NCBI GenBank assembly: GCA_963677175.2
Contig: CAXXES010000001.1
Coordinates: 372,001-436,000, forward strand
Direction: 5' to 3'
Source: Sunxiuqinia sp963677175
GTDB taxonomy: Bacteria; Bacteroidota; Bacteroidia; Bacteroidales; Prolixibacteraceae
DNA length: 64,000 nucleotides
Shown in pieces: positions 24,717 to 35,600 of the stretch. The notes below the pieces were generated by a model. The model worked only from the letters and a program-made list of their open reading frames with translations, had not been told where the DNA came from and did not search any database. The stretch's first letter is position 1. Each line of letters begins with the position of its first letter. Both the position numbers and the translations under genes were made by a program.

Positions 24717-24881
24717 AAGTAAAGGTAACCGATTAACCAAACTTTAATCATTCGTCTTAAACAATTCATCGAATAATCATTAGTTTTAACGCGAAAAGAA
24801 AATAGTCATCAAAAGAACGGGGTCATAAATCAAGTTCGCCGGTTCTCAATGTTCTGCATAAATCAAATTAAACAGTTTTAT

Positions 24882-26030
24882 ATGAAAAGCTTATTTGCAA
24901 CCATTCTTTGTTTTCTGCTAGCCTTTCCGATGCTGGCACAAGAAAACTACAAAACACTTTCGAAAGAAGATTCCTTAAAAGTCTATATTGGCCAATCTAC
25001 TTACGAGGTTAAAACCTACACGGAAACCCATAAAGCCAAGAAGCCCAAAAACATCATTTTCATGATTGGTGACGGGATGGGTGTTTCGGCCGTTCATGCC
25101 GGATTGACGGCTAACGGAGGCCAGTTATTTCTAAATAATTTCAAACACGTTGGCTTTATTACAACCAATTCGGCGAGCAACTACGTCACCGACTCGGCAG
25201 CCGGTGGAACAGCGCTATCCAGTGGTTACAAAACCTTTAACGGTGCCATTGGGGTTGATACCGACACGGTTGCCCAGCCAACTATTTTGGAAAAAGCCGA
25301 AGCCAAAGGTTTCGCAACAGGCTTGGTATCCAGCTCTTCCATTACCCATGCCACGCCGGCCTCATTTATTGCCCACCAACCTTCGCGTAACTTTTACGAA
25401 GCCATTGCCGGCGATTTTCTCAAGACAGACATTGATGTGTTTATTGGTGGTGGCTACAAGCATTTTACGGAGCGCGAAGATGGCCGCAACCTGGCCAATG
25501 AATTGAAAATCAAAGGCTACACTGTGCTTCAGGATATAAATAAAATCGACCAATTCAAATCAGGCAAACTGGCGGGCCTTACCGCACCGGAGCACAATCC
25601 TGGTGTTGATGAGCGCAAAGACATGCTGCCACGGGCAACAGCCAAAGCCATTGAATTGCTCAGCCAAAGTAAAAAAGGATTTTTCCTGATGGTCGAGGGC
25701 TCTCAGATCGATTGGGCCGGACACCAGAACAATACTATCTACCTGGTTGAAGAGATGCTGGATTTTGATCACTGCATTGCCAAAGCACTTGAGTTTGCTT
25801 CGAAAAACAGTGAAACACTGATTGTTGTTACAGCCGATCATGAAACAGGCGGCCTGGCAATCAACAATGGTGACTATGGCAAAAAAAGAGTTAACGGTGA
25901 GTACACAACCGGAGGTCATACCGGAGTGATGGTTCCTGTTTTTGCTTTTGGACCGGGAGCAGAACACTTTACCGGAATCATGGACAACACTGACATTCCC
26001 CAAAAAATGATGGAGCTGCTGGGATTGTGA
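24882..26030 (+). CDS. Alkaline phosphatase (PhoA family)
   Basis: The start is the ATG at 24882 (MKSLFATILCFLLAFPMLAQ), giving a clean signal peptide and 382 residues; a reading from 24849 adds 11 residues ahead of the signal. The metal-binding IIFMIGDGMG and the nucleophile region VTDSAAGGTAL (S105) are typical, with later ligands in EGSQIDWAGHQN, TADHETGG and the final GGHTG. It hydrolyses phosphomonoesters in the periplasm or at the surface. No Pho-box-like repeat was recognised upstream. Confidence 0.92.
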   Translation: MKSLFATILCFLLAFPMLAQENYKTLSKEDSLKVYIGQSTYEVKTYTETHKAKKPKNIIFMIGDGMGVSAVHAGLTANGGQLFLNNFKHVGFITTNSASNYVTDSAAGGTALSSGYKTFNGAIGVDTDTVAQPTILEKAEAKGFATGLVSSSSITHATPASFIAHQPSRNFYEAIAGDFLKTDIDVFIGGGYKHFTEREDGRNLANELKIKGYTVLQDINKIDQFKSGKLAGLTAPEHNPGVDERKDMLPRATAKAIELLSQSKKGFFLMVEGSQIDWAGHQNNTIYLVEEMLDFDHCIAKALEFASKNSETLIVVTADHETGGLAINNGDYGKKRVNGEYTTGGHTGVMVPVFAFGPGAEHFTGIMDNTDIPQKMMELLGL

Positions 26031-26125
26031 TTGGATAATTAGTCATTGGGCATTGGATGGTCATTCAGTAGTTAATAGTCATTGATCGCAGGTGTTTGGA
26101 GTTTGAAACCTGGAATTTGGAATTT
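26031..26125 (+). repeat. Dispersed repeat cluster between alkaline phosphatase and BASS transporter
   Basis: It starts directly after the phosphatase stop with TTGGATAATTAGTCATTG, identical to the sequence in the murD-ftsW gap, continues with degenerate ATTGGATGGTCATT copies, and ends with a 31-nt TTTGGAGTTTGAAACCTGGA-type stretch (26095-26125) that recurs at 47472-47502 with about two mismatches. It is non-coding. Confidence 0.6.
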
Positions 26126-26261
26126 AATACTTGATTCTTGATGCAAATTTGAAATGGGAAGGGGTCTTGACAAGACGAATCGTTTAAAAAACTATTGGGG
26201 GAAACACGCTTTCTTTCAATAGTTTTTTACTTTTAGGCCTCGAAGAATTAAATTGAAGCTT

Positions 26262-27209
26262 ATGAACTCCTCCATGGACGTTTTGGATCATGTGCGGTTG
26301 AATTTCTCTCCTTCAGGCTTGCTCTTTTTAAACATCGCGCTGGCATTTATCATGTTTGGTGTGGCGTTGGGAATCAAAACAAGCGATTTTAAAGACATTA
26401 TTCAGAAGCCCAAATCGGCCATTACCGGAATTATCTCGCAGTTTTTACTGCTTCCACTATTGACTTTTTTACTGGTAATCATTCTGAGGCCAGCGCCAAC
26501 AATTGCGCTTGGCATGATTCTGGTCGCATCGTGCCCCGGCGGAAATATTTCCAATTTCATGAGTTCGATGGCCAAAGCCAACACCGCTTTGTCGGTGAGC
26601 CTAACGGCCTTTGCAACCCTCAGCGCTGTATTTATAACCCCACTCAATTTTGCCATCTGGGGAAACTTTTACGTGAGATTTTACAACAACCAATCGGCTC
26701 AGGCCTTGCTTCGTCCGCTCGAAATTGATCAATACCAGATGTTCGAAACGGTTTTCATTTTATTGGGAATCCCGGTCATTCTGGGTATTTTCTTTGCCTC
26801 CAGATTTCCGAAGATCACAAAAAAAATCATCAACCCCTTTCGAACGGCTTCGCTGCTATTTTTTATTGTGATGGTCATCGCCATGCTTTCAGCCAATTTC
26901 TCACACTTTTTGAAGTTCATCCATCTGGTATTTTTTATTGTGCTCATGCACAATGCGCTGGCACTAGGAACTGGTTTTGCGTTCAGCACGCTCATGAGGC
27001 GACCACGAATCGACCGCCGAACCATTACCATTGAAACCGGCATTCAGAACTCCGGCTTAGCCTTAACCCTGATGTTCAACCCAAAAATCTTCCCCCCCGA
27101 ACTGGAGTTGGGAGGCATGGCTGTTATTGCTGCATGGTGGGGCATCTGGCATATTCTTAGCGGATTGACGATGGCTGGTTTATGGGCAAGAAAACCAATA
27201 ATCGCTTAA
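26262..27209 (+). CDS. Bile acid:sodium symporter family transporter (BASS/SBF)
   Basis: The 315 residues start at the ATG at 26262 (MNSSMDVLDHVRLNF). About nine to ten membrane segments are apparent. Family motifs are GVALGIKTSDF, ASCPGGNISNFMSSMAKANTALSVSLTAFATL and IETGIQNSGLALTLMF. BASS proteins couple sodium to organic anion uptake (bile acids, pyruvate, pantothenate and others); the substrate cannot be predicted. Its stop is 2 nt before the next gene, a PlsC-like acyltransferase, so the two are probably co-transcribed. Confidence 0.9.
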   Translation: MNSSMDVLDHVRLNFSPSGLLFLNIALAFIMFGVALGIKTSDFKDIIQKPKSAITGIISQFLLLPLLTFLLVIILRPAPTIALGMILVASCPGGNISNFMSSMAKANTALSVSLTAFATLSAVFITPLNFAIWGNFYVRFYNNQSAQALLRPLEIDQYQMFETVFILLGIPVILGIFFASRFPKITKKIINPFRTASLLFFIVMVIAMLSANFSHFLKFIHLVFFIVLMHNALALGTGFAFSTLMRRPRIDRRTITIETGIQNSGLALTLMFNPKIFPPELELGGMAVIAAWWGIWHILSGLTMAGLWARKPIIA

Positions 27210-27211
27210 TT

Positions 27212-28552
27212 ATGAAAAAATGGTCATTGGGATACACTTTCCTCAAGCAACTTGTGCGCATAGGCATGTGGCTAAGTCACAAACACGTCACCGTTATTGG
27301 CTTGTCAAAGATTCCGAAAAACAAGCCGCTGATCTTCGCCCCCAATCACCAAAACGCACTGATGGATCCGCTGGCCGTGTTATGTACCAACCATACGCAA
27401 CCGGTGTGGTTGGCCCGCGCCGATATTTTCAAACTCCGAATAACACGTCCTATCTTACGGTTTCTGAAAATTTTGCCTGTGTACCGTATCCGCGATGGCA
27501 AGGAAAACCTGGGCGAAAATGAAAAGATTTTTGAGCGCGCCATTGACATTCTGGAACACAAAAAGGAGCTGGCACTTTTTCAGGAAGCAGCACACTCGGG
27601 CAAACGACAAATGCTCGCCCCCAAAAAAGCTATTCCCCGCATTGCTTTTTTAGCCGAAGAAAAAAACAACTTCCAGCTAAACCTGCACATTGTACCAGTA
27701 GGAATCTACTACAGTCACTACTGGCACTTCAACCGTGAATTGCTCGTCAACTACGGCGACCCGATTGAGGTGGGCGCCTATGAAGAAGAATTTAAAAAGG
27801 ATCCTCAGAAAACGACTTTGAAGCTGCGCGACGAAATTTCAGATCGCCTGAAAGCACTCATCATCAACATCCAGAGCAAAACACATTACGACAATTACGA
27901 GCTGATGCGTGAGTTGCTTAGCGCTGAGCTGATCGGTAAAAACCAGCATGTTGACCATGGAGCTGAAGCCCGCTTTTACCGCGATCAGCAAGTGATAAAA
28001 TTGCTGGAAGAAAAAGAGCTTGAACAAGCAGCGGAATTTCGGGCGCTTCACCAGCAGTTGGATCACTTTCGGGAATCGCTGAAGAAACTCAACATCACCA
28101 GTGAGCAGTTGAATCAGCAGCGAATTACGATTCGGTATCTCGTCGCTCAGAGCTTGATCTCCCTGACACTGCTTCCACTGATTATGCTAGCTTGTTTACT
28201 TCACCTCATCCCGTTTTTTCTACCGCGCTATTTCATCCAAAATAAGACTAAAAACTCCGAGTTTTTTAGCACCTTTCAGTTTGTTGTCGGCTTACTGATT
28301 TACCCGTTGGTTGCCATCGGACTCGGGTTTGCCACCTATCGGTACACCGGGCACGCCGTGTGGGCAATCCTGGTCCCGGCTGCCTACCTGTTGTTGGGTA
28401 AACCAGCCTTCCTCGGGTTACAATACCTTCAAGAACTAAAGACCAACTCCCGCTTGTTTCGTTTTGCAAAGAAGAACAAAACCGAAGCGACCAGACTATT
28501 CGCCCAAAAGTCGGAACTCATCAAAAAGCTCACGGCCTTACTCAATCGCTGA
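27212..28552 (+). CDS. PlsC-like 1-acylglycerol-3-phosphate acyltransferase family protein with membrane tail
   Basis: From the ATG at 27212 (MKKWSLGYTFLKQL) the protein has 446 residues. The N-terminal half is a PlsC domain with FAPNHQNALMDPLAV (HX4D), FQEAAHSGKRQ in place of the usual EGTRS, and VPVGIYYSH. The middle is helical and charged (about 240-310), and the C-terminal part carries about four membrane segments. This longer two-part layout is common in Bacteroidota proteins annotated only as glycerol acyltransferase. A phospholipid or other lipid acylation role is likely; the exact acceptor is unknown. Confidence 0.82.
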   Translation: MKKWSLGYTFLKQLVRIGMWLSHKHVTVIGLSKIPKNKPLIFAPNHQNALMDPLAVLCTNHTQPVWLARADIFKLRITRPILRFLKILPVYRIRDGKENLGENEKIFERAIDILEHKKELALFQEAAHSGKRQMLAPKKAIPRIAFLAEEKNNFQLNLHIVPVGIYYSHYWHFNRELLVNYGDPIEVGAYEEEFKKDPQKTTLKLRDEISDRLKALIINIQSKTHYDNYELMRELLSAELIGKNQHVDHGAEARFYRDQQVIKLLEEKELEQAAEFRALHQQLDHFRESLKKLNITSEQLNQQRITIRYLVAQSLISLTLLPLIMLACLLHLIPFFLPRYFIQNKTKNSEFFSTFQFVVGLLIYPLVAIGLGFATYRYTGHAVWAILVPAAYLLLGKPAFLGLQYLQELKTNSRLFRFAKKNKTEATRLFAQKSELIKKLTALLNR

Positions 28553-28738
28553 TTTTTTACACTTATGCAATCTAGCCTTTTTTTGATGGACCATCCCTGT
28601 TCACATGAACCAATCGTTCGATTCGTTTACGTATTGACAGAATACATAATCTTGCTTCCAACCGGAGCAAAGAAATCCATTGGACAATTTCATAAAGTGT
28701 ATATATTTCTGCAAAGTTTCGTATCTTAACCTGCCGTT

Positions 28739-28777
28739 AAAGACACCAACCGATGTTGTGTCTTTCTATTTTTTTTG
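28739..28777 (+). terminator. Terminator-like hairpin upstream of the sensor kinase
   Basis: AAAGACAC (28739-28746) pairs with GTGTCTTT (28758-28765) around an 11-nt loop, followed by CTA and eight T. It sits 187 nt past the acyltransferase stop and 49 nt before the kinase GTG. It may end the upstream transcript, act as an attenuator, or define the 3' end of a small RNA. Confidence 0.6.
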
Positions 28778-28825
28778 ATATCAACAAATTAAAGGAATGA
28801 ATCCATTCATCATATATATTAGCCA

Positions 28826-30616
28826 GTGAAACACGAAATTGGACCATATTTGATTACCCCCCTGCTACTCATTCTTGTTTTCTCAGGGTTTGCCGGACTG
28901 ATCATCAGTGTTTACCTGCTCAAATACAGACGATCACCCGGAATCCTCTGCTTGTCGCTCATGCAGTTTGCAACAGCCACATGGGCTTTTTTCTATGGAT
29001 TGGAATTTGCTGCCACCGATCTGCACCTAAAGATCTTCTGGTCTAAATTCTCCTACGTCGGCATTATCTTTGCCCCCGTCTTTTTCTATCTTTTTAGTGT
29101 GCATTTTGCTTCCAAACAGATGAAACAGAGCAAAACGCTCAAAGTGGGATTAATCGGACTTGCCGTACTGTTTTTAATTTCAGTTTTCACCAACGATCTT
29201 CATGGCTTACACTGGGCTGACTATCATATTAACCCTGTGAATAACACGACAATCTACCAGTATGGTATTTCTTTCTGGCTGGTTTTTGCATTTTCCTATA
29301 CGCTCTTAATTGCAAGTATCGCCAACATTGTCCCCCTGCTGTTTAATTTTCCTGAAAACTTTCAGGGGCAGATTCTTTTGCTCGTCACTGCCTGTCTATT
29401 TCCTATTACGGGCAACATGCTGTATGTATTCAACATAGGTCCCATTACCGGATTCGACTGGACCCCTATGCTTTTTGTCTTTTCAGGAATGATCTTAACC
29501 TACATTAATGTCCGTTACGGCACCTTTGACCTGATTCCGTTTGCACGAAATAAACTTCTGGACATCCTACCCGACGGGATTGCCATTGTTGACCGGCATC
29601 ATCGAATTGTCGATGTAAATCCATCCTTTCTGAGGTCGACCCAACAAAATAAAGACGATATTCTGGGGAGATTACTGGTTGAAGCTTTCCCGAAACGAAA
29701 ATCGCTTATTGAGCAGTTGGCCAATAAAGAAACCATAGAACCAATCGAGCTGGAAGCTCAAATTAACAGCAAAACTGTCTTTTTCGACCTGCGAGTGACG
29801 CCATTGTACGACCAAAAAGAGAAACTGTCGGGCCACCTGATCACCCTGCGCGACATTACCGAAAAAACCGTTTACGAGCAAAAAATCAAAGAGGCCAACC
29901 AACAACTCAAGCTCGAAATTGAAGAAAACGAGAAACTAATTGCCGATCTGGATGCCTTTGACCATACCGTAGCGCACGATCTTAACAACATTATTGGAGC
30001 CATCGTTACTTCAACCGATATCCTTTACTACGAACTTGAGCACAAAAACTACGAAAACCTGGAAGAAGTGATTGAATTGATCCAACTTTCGGCCAATAAA
30101 TCCTTCCATGTCATCAAAGAATTGCTAACCCTGGCCAGTGTCAGACAACAAGATGTTAAAGCCGATCGGGTTGACATGCTGAAAATTTTTGAAGAAAGTG
30201 AAAAACGTCTGGCCGACATGATAAAATCGTCAGGCGCTCAACTCATCAAACCAAACGACTGGCCATCGACTCGTGGTTATGGCCCCTGGATTGAAGAGGT
30301 GTGGGTAAACTTTTTGAGCAACGCCATCAAGTATGGCGGTGATCCGCCGGTTATTGAACTGGGAGCTAACCAGTTTTACAACGGAAAGAAAATTCGTTAC
30401 TGGATTAAGGATAACGGCAATGGCGTGACCAAAAGCAAACAAGAGAAGCTGTTTCAACAGTACGAACGTTTCAACCAGCCGCATATTGAAGGAACCGGAC
30501 TGGGGTTATCCATTGTGAAACGAATTGTTGAAAAGCTGGGTGGCGAAGTTGGCGTGATCAGCAATGGCACCCCAGGCGAAGGATGCGTGTTTTACTTCAC
30601 CCTCCCGCAGGAATAA
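28826..30616 (+). CDS. Sensor histidine kinase (7TM input, PAS, HisKA, HATPase)
   Basis: The 596 residues start with GTG at 28826. Seven membrane segments fill residues 10-235 in the pattern of the HisKA_7TM input domain. A PAS domain follows from about 243 (DILPDGIAIVDRHHRIVDVNPSF) to 345, then a short coiled coil. The phosphoacceptor is H384 in AHDLNN, and the ATPase domain has NAIKYGG, DNGNGV and GTGLGLSIVKRIVEKLGG. No receiver domain or partner regulator is adjacent, so it is an orphan here. A small palindrome (ATGAATCCATTCAT) and a terminator-like hairpin precede it. Confidence 0.92.
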   Translation: MKHEIGPYLITPLLLILVFSGFAGLIISVYLLKYRRSPGILCLSLMQFATATWAFFYGLEFAATDLHLKIFWSKFSYVGIIFAPVFFYLFSVHFASKQMKQSKTLKVGLIGLAVLFLISVFTNDLHGLHWADYHINPVNNTTIYQYGISFWLVFAFSYTLLIASIANIVPLLFNFPENFQGQILLLVTACLFPITGNMLYVFNIGPITGFDWTPMLFVFSGMILTYINVRYGTFDLIPFARNKLLDILPDGIAIVDRHHRIVDVNPSFLRSTQQNKDDILGRLLVEAFPKRKSLIEQLANKETIEPIELEAQINSKTVFFDLRVTPLYDQKEKLSGHLITLRDITEKTVYEQKIKEANQQLKLEIEENEKLIADLDAFDHTVAHDLNNIIGAIVTSTDILYYELEHKNYENLEEVIELIQLSANKSFHVIKELLTLASVRQQDVKADRVDMLKIFEESEKRLADMIKSSGAQLIKPNDWPSTRGYGPWIEEVWVNFLSNAIKYGGDPPVIELGANQFYNGKKIRYWIKDNGNGVTKSKQEKLFQQYERFNQPHIEGTGLGLSIVKRIVEKLGGEVGVISNGTPGEGCVFYFTLPQE

Positions 30617-30701
30617 TTTGTCACGAAGGCACGACCTCACGTAGGGACGAAGGAAAGAACGTACGAAGATTCAACTCGGAACTTGGAACTCGAAACCCCT
30701 T

Positions 30702-32018
30702 CTACCCGCGCTTCTTCTTTTTTCGTTGCTTGCGTTCTTTGCCCAGGTTTTTATTTCCGCTTACTTTTTCGTGTGGCCGGCGCTTTTTTTCGTGAAAAGC
30801 CCCTTGATAATCGGGATCGTCCATCTTTTTCGTTCGGTCAATTTCACGCATCTGCTCCTGATATTCCGATTTTCCAGTCGGTTCAATCACCAAATCTTCG
30901 GGCAGTGGCTTTTCTTCAATCGTCATCCGGATGACTTCTTCAATCTTTTTCAGGTGATATTCTTCCGAGGGATTAATCAGTGTGATGGCTTCGCCATGAT
31001 TATTGGCCCGGGCCGTTCGTCCGATACGGTGCACATAATCCTCGTAACGCTGAGGCAGGTCAAAATTAATGACATGTGTAATCAGCGACACATCTAGCCC
31101 GCGAGCCGAAACATCCGTCGAAATCAGGATCCGCAGTTCGCCATCCTTAAAAGCCTGAATGGCATTCATTCGGGTGTTCTGCCCCTTATTGGAGTGCAGA
31201 ATGCGCTTTTCGCCCTCCGTCTTTCGCTTAATCACTTTATACACCATTTCCGCATTCTCCTTGGTACGCACAAAGATCAGTACGCGATTAAAAACTTCCT
31301 CATCCTGCAACCAGTGCCGAACCAGGTTCAGCTTAGTTTTAAAATTGGGAACTTTAAAGTAGGATTGCTTGACCAACTGCGCCGGAGTAGCTGATGGCGA
31401 GACCTCCACACGCTCCGGAAAGTCCAGAAACTCATGGGTCATCAGTTCCACCTTTTCGTCGAAGGTGGCCGAAAACAGCAAGTTTTGACGTTTCACTGGA
31501 ATGATTTCCAGCAACTGCCGGATTTGTGGCATAAACCCCATATCGAGCATGCGATCAGCCTCGTCGATCACCAGTGTCTTAATCTTTTTCAGCGAAACGG
31601 CGCCGGCGTGGTACAAGTCGCGCAAACGCCCAGGGGTAGCCACCAAAATGTCAATGCCGGGTTCAATCAGTGCTGCATGCTTGGTCCAGCCAACACCACC
31701 ATAAACAGCAGCATGGCGAATATCGCTGTAGCGGGTCAGCTCTTCAATATCGTCGCCCACCTGAATGGACAACTCGCGTGTGGGCACCAAAATCAAGACC
31801 CGGGGATCGAGTCCTTCCGCTTTCACCAACTTCATAAATATGGGCAGCAGGTAGGCAGCTGTTTTGCCGGTTCCGGTTTGTGCAACACCCACCACATCGG
31901 CTCCCGACCGAATGACTGGAATGGCTTTCTCTTGTATGGGTGTAGGACGTTCGAACCCTAACTCATCCAACACCTTCAAGATCGATTTATTAACTTTTAA
32001 TTCGCTGAAACTTGTCAT
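30702..32018 (-). CDS. DEAD-box RNA helicase, RhlE type
   Basis: This is an ATP-dependent RNA helicase of about 438 residues starting at the ATG at 32018 (MTSFSELKVNKSIL). Motifs in order are the Q motif (GFERPTPIQEKAIP), AQTGTGKTAAYLLP, PTRELSIQ, VIDEADRMLDMG, FSATF, VFVRTKENAE-like motif IV, STDVSARGLDV and HRIGRTARA. A basic tail (KKRRPHEKVSGNKNLGKERK and KKKKRG) fits RNA binding. It probably works in ribosome assembly or RNA turnover at low temperature. A perfect -7 element ends only 7 nt before the ATG, implying a leaderless or very short-leader mRNA. Confidence 0.94.
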   Translation of the reverse strand: MTSFSELKVNKSILKVLDELGFERPTPIQEKAIPVIRSGADVVGVAQTGTGKTAAYLLPIFMKLVKAEGLDPRVLILVPTRELSIQVGDDIEELTRYSDIRHAAVYGGVGWTKHAALIEPGIDILVATPGRLRDLYHAGAVSLKKIKTLVIDEADRMLDMGFMPQIRQLLEIIPVKRQNLLFSATFDEKVELMTHEFLDFPERVEVSPSATPAQLVKQSYFKVPNFKTKLNLVRHWLQDEEVFNRVLIFVRTKENAEMVYKVIKRKTEGEKRILHSNKGQNTRMNAIQAFKDGELRILISTDVSARGLDVSLITHVINFDLPQRYEDYVHRIGRTARANNHGEAITLINPSEEYHLKKIEEVIRMTIEEKPLPEDLVIEPTGKSEYQEQMREIDRTKKMDDPDYQGAFHEKKRRPHEKVSGNKNLGKERKQRKKKKRG

Positions 32019-32024
32019 AGTTTG

Positions 32025-32032
32025 CAAAGATA
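32025..32032 (-). promoter_or_regulatory. -7 element directly before the helicase start
   Basis: TATCTTTG (minus strand, 32032-32025) matches TAnnTTTG exactly. Transcription would start at about the ATG at 32018, so the mRNA would have essentially no leader. Confidence 0.5.
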
Positions 32033-32036
32033 CACT

Positions 32037-32629
32037 TTTAAAGTTTCCGAATTACAGCTGGAATTTAAGGGGGATGCTCAGATGCTCGATGCTTGTTGAA
32101 GCAGGCATTAAAAAACCTTATTCTTCTCCCCAAAGTAAATACCTAATAAATTGAATTAGCCCCATCCATCAGTAAACACACAGGAAACAGCCAGAATCAG
32201 CTAATATTCATTCTACTTGCTTGTTTAATGGTTCAGCATTGAATTCAAACTCATTATAAATAAGGTCTTTTTGATCAGAAATTTGAAAAACAGGGGTTAC
32301 TTATTAGCCGAAATCGGAATTAATTTATGATGGCGCGTTCTATTATTTTATGCTTTTGAACATATTTCCTCTTGCAATAGCAACGAGTTGATTAAACGGG
32401 CAACGATGAGCTGCAATTTTTACGCAATCATCAAGGAAGCCAGAATAACTGGTAAGCAGCAAGTTGAAACAAAACATAAAGTGATATCCTAACGTAGTAT
32501 AAAAATACAGGTGGTTTTGGCTCCAGCTATCAATCAATCCATGCAATGAGGATATTAGCAGCGGATTTTGTAGCTCTAGCGACGTAGGAAACACTTGATT
32601 GTGAAAAAGATATAAGAATCAATTTTTAA
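32037..32629. other. Non-coding stretch upstream of the adhesin locus
   Basis: This is about 590 bp of AT-rich sequence between the helicase start and the giant adhesin. A minus-strand frame of 83 codons at 32343-32594 has no recognisable family and no start signal. No perfect -7 element was found before the adhesin ATG, so its promoter is unlocated. Confidence 0.4.
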
Positions 32630-35600
32630 ATGGTCCTAAAAAATAAGATTCTTTGTGGGGTGTTGGTAGTGGTGGTGATCGTGTGTTTATTGCAGAAAGA
32701 AACGTTTTCTCATACTCATCCATCATCTGAGTCATTCGGTAAGATTGCCTTGGGTGGTATTTTTATGCATACATCTGCCCCAGGCGAAGACCTGATCGTT
32801 ACCACTGGGCAGAGCATCACGATTAACACCAACACCACTTACCAAAGCATTGTCATCGAATCCGGAGGCACCCTGATTATCAACAATGGGATCATGCTTA
32901 CCGTAACCGGCGACTGGACCAATAATGGGACCTTCGATGCCGGAACAGGTGGGATCGTGGAGTTCTCCGGCAGCACATCAGCCATCATTAGCGGAGCAAC
33001 CGCTTTTGAAGAACTAATCATCAGCAAGGGAAGCCTGACGACCACCCTAACAATTGCTGACAATGCCATGGTTTTGAGTGGCGGCAGTCTGACATTGAAC
33101 AGTGGACGGATTCAGGTTCCGGCAGGAGGTAGTTTCTCAATCAACCCAAGCAACAACCTGGCGATTCCGTCAATTGCGGGATTTGACGTTAATGGAGGTA
33201 CGTTGACGACTGGAAATTTCGACATCACCAACGAAGGCCTGATCCGTGTGTCTGCCGGAACGGCCAACTTTGGGGACAACTCCAACAACAGTATACAAAC
33301 CCAGGCTGGCGGTGCATTTCAGCTTAGTGGCGGAGCAGTGAATGTTGCCGGAGGGCTGGAAGTATTAGACGGGACAGCCGATATTTCCGGCGGGTTGATT
33401 ACTCTAAATACGGTTGGACACACAAGCGCTACCCTTGCCACCCTACAACTCGGCACCACTGCCGGTTTAAATATGACCAATGGCACCATCATCTTCCAGC
33501 AACCCAATAGCTCGGGCTACCTGGATGTTCTGATCGCTAATGGTACCGGAGTAAAATCGATGACAGGGGGAACATTGCAGTTTGGAGACATGGAAACGAC
33601 TCCTACGCCAATTGGGTTTTCTATCAATAGTGAAATCCCAATTCCCAATATCGAAACCTATGATTACATCGATCTTGAGTTAGCTCATCCATTAACCATC
33701 ACCAATCAAATTAGCTATGGAACCAACAGTCGGCTTGAACTTAACGGACATTCCATTCAAATTCCGGCAACTTCAATTGGAACTTACAGCTTTCCACTTA
33801 CTGATAATGGAGCGTTAATTCCACTGACTGTCCAAGTAACTGGAGGTAGTGGCACGGGAACCTTGAGTGTTTCAACATCTGTAGGCAAACATTCCAATAA
33901 TGCCAACCTGGACAACTACCTGAACCGCCAATGGGACATTGATATTGTTGGAATTGCGGGGCTAGTCTACGATATAAACGCCACTTATAACCCAACAACC
34001 GATATCGTAGGAACAGAATCAGCTATAGCTGCCGGAGCCTATGGCGGTAGTTTACCCTGGCAAAAGTTTGGACCGGCCAATACCACCTCACACGCTATCG
34101 CGGCAACCGGACTGACCGATGGCAGCATGGAAATATCAGGGATTACCGCAGCACCTCCAACGGTGAGTGTCTCAGCCAGTGCCAATCCCATTTGTTCAGG
34201 CGAATCGACAACACTCATAGCAACAGCCTCTGGCGATCCAACGTTAACTTACGCGTGGAGCTCCGATCCCACAGGCACTTACCCCACCACCTCCGCATTA
34301 AGTGTCAGCCCAACGGTCACCACCACCTACACGGTAACGGTAACCGATGGGAATGGCTTTGAGTCAAGTAATACGATAATAATTACCGTCAATGAGCTTC
34401 CTGCAGCACCAACTGCCGGAACAAATAACTATACTTATGATGGAACCACAAGAACAGCCATTGCAACTGTTCCTGCCGATATTGTCGTTGATTGGTATAC
34501 CACCGAAACGGGTATGACAAGCACAAACGCCCCTATCGCAACCAATGTTGGAACCTACTCAGCCTGGGCTGAAGCCAGACATACAACTACGGGGTGTATT
34601 AGTGCGAGCAGAACGGAAGTGATACTGACTATTAACAAGGCGGAATTGACTGTTGCTGCTATTGCGCCAGACATCACTTACGGAGATGCAGAACCTACTG
34701 TAACTGTTCAGTACAGCGGTTTTACCGGTGGTGACGATACTACAAATCTGGATGATGTTAGCTTTGCTTTGGGAACTGACTACACCCAGTTTGATCCGGT
34801 GGGAACTTACAATATAAGCATCGCGATCGGCACGGCATCGGACAACAACTACAATTTTACGCCACTTAACACCAGCACATTTGAGGTTGGAAAACGCCCC
34901 CTCTCCCCTGCCGTTACCGCTGAAAACAAATGCTATGATGGTACCGCGACAGCCACCTTGGATGGTCAAACATTGAATGGAGTTATAAATAACGATGATG
35001 TTTCTTTAGTTGTTAGCGTAGCCAACTTTGACGATACAACTGACGGAACAAACAAGACGGTAACTGCGACAGGATTAAGCCTGACAGGTGCAGGTGCTGG
35101 AAACTATGAATTGTCCTCTAACACAGCTTCAACTACCGCTAATATTTACCCCTTGCCTGTACCTACACTAGACGGTGACTTCACGGTGTGCTCCGGAGAT
35201 ACAGGTGCAATCTACACAACCGAATCGGGGATGACAGACTATGACTGGAGTATTACGGGAGGTACGATTACCAGTGGAGGAAGTTCCTCCGAACACTCAG
35301 TTACCGTAACCTGGGGTTCAGCAGGAACTGGGAGTATTTCCATAAATTACACCAATAGTAATGGATGTACTGCAACAAGCCCCATAGTACAAACCATTAC
35401 CGTTAATCCAACGCCAACTATCAATAGTCCAGGGGATAGAATTTATTGTATGGGGGAAATAACGCCCGAAATTATACTGACCGGTTCGCCTGGTGGTGTT
35501 GTTTTCGACATTTCGGGAGGAACAGCCATTGGCTTAAGCAACCAGACAGGAGTGACCAAAATCCCATCATATACTGCAATCACTGGGTCAGCAACAATAA

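Noticed and set aside
32343..32594. 83-codon minus-strand frame upstream of the adhesin, considered as a transposase remnant
   Set aside because: No transposase motif, terminal repeat or start signal could be identified; the resemblance was not strong enough to report.
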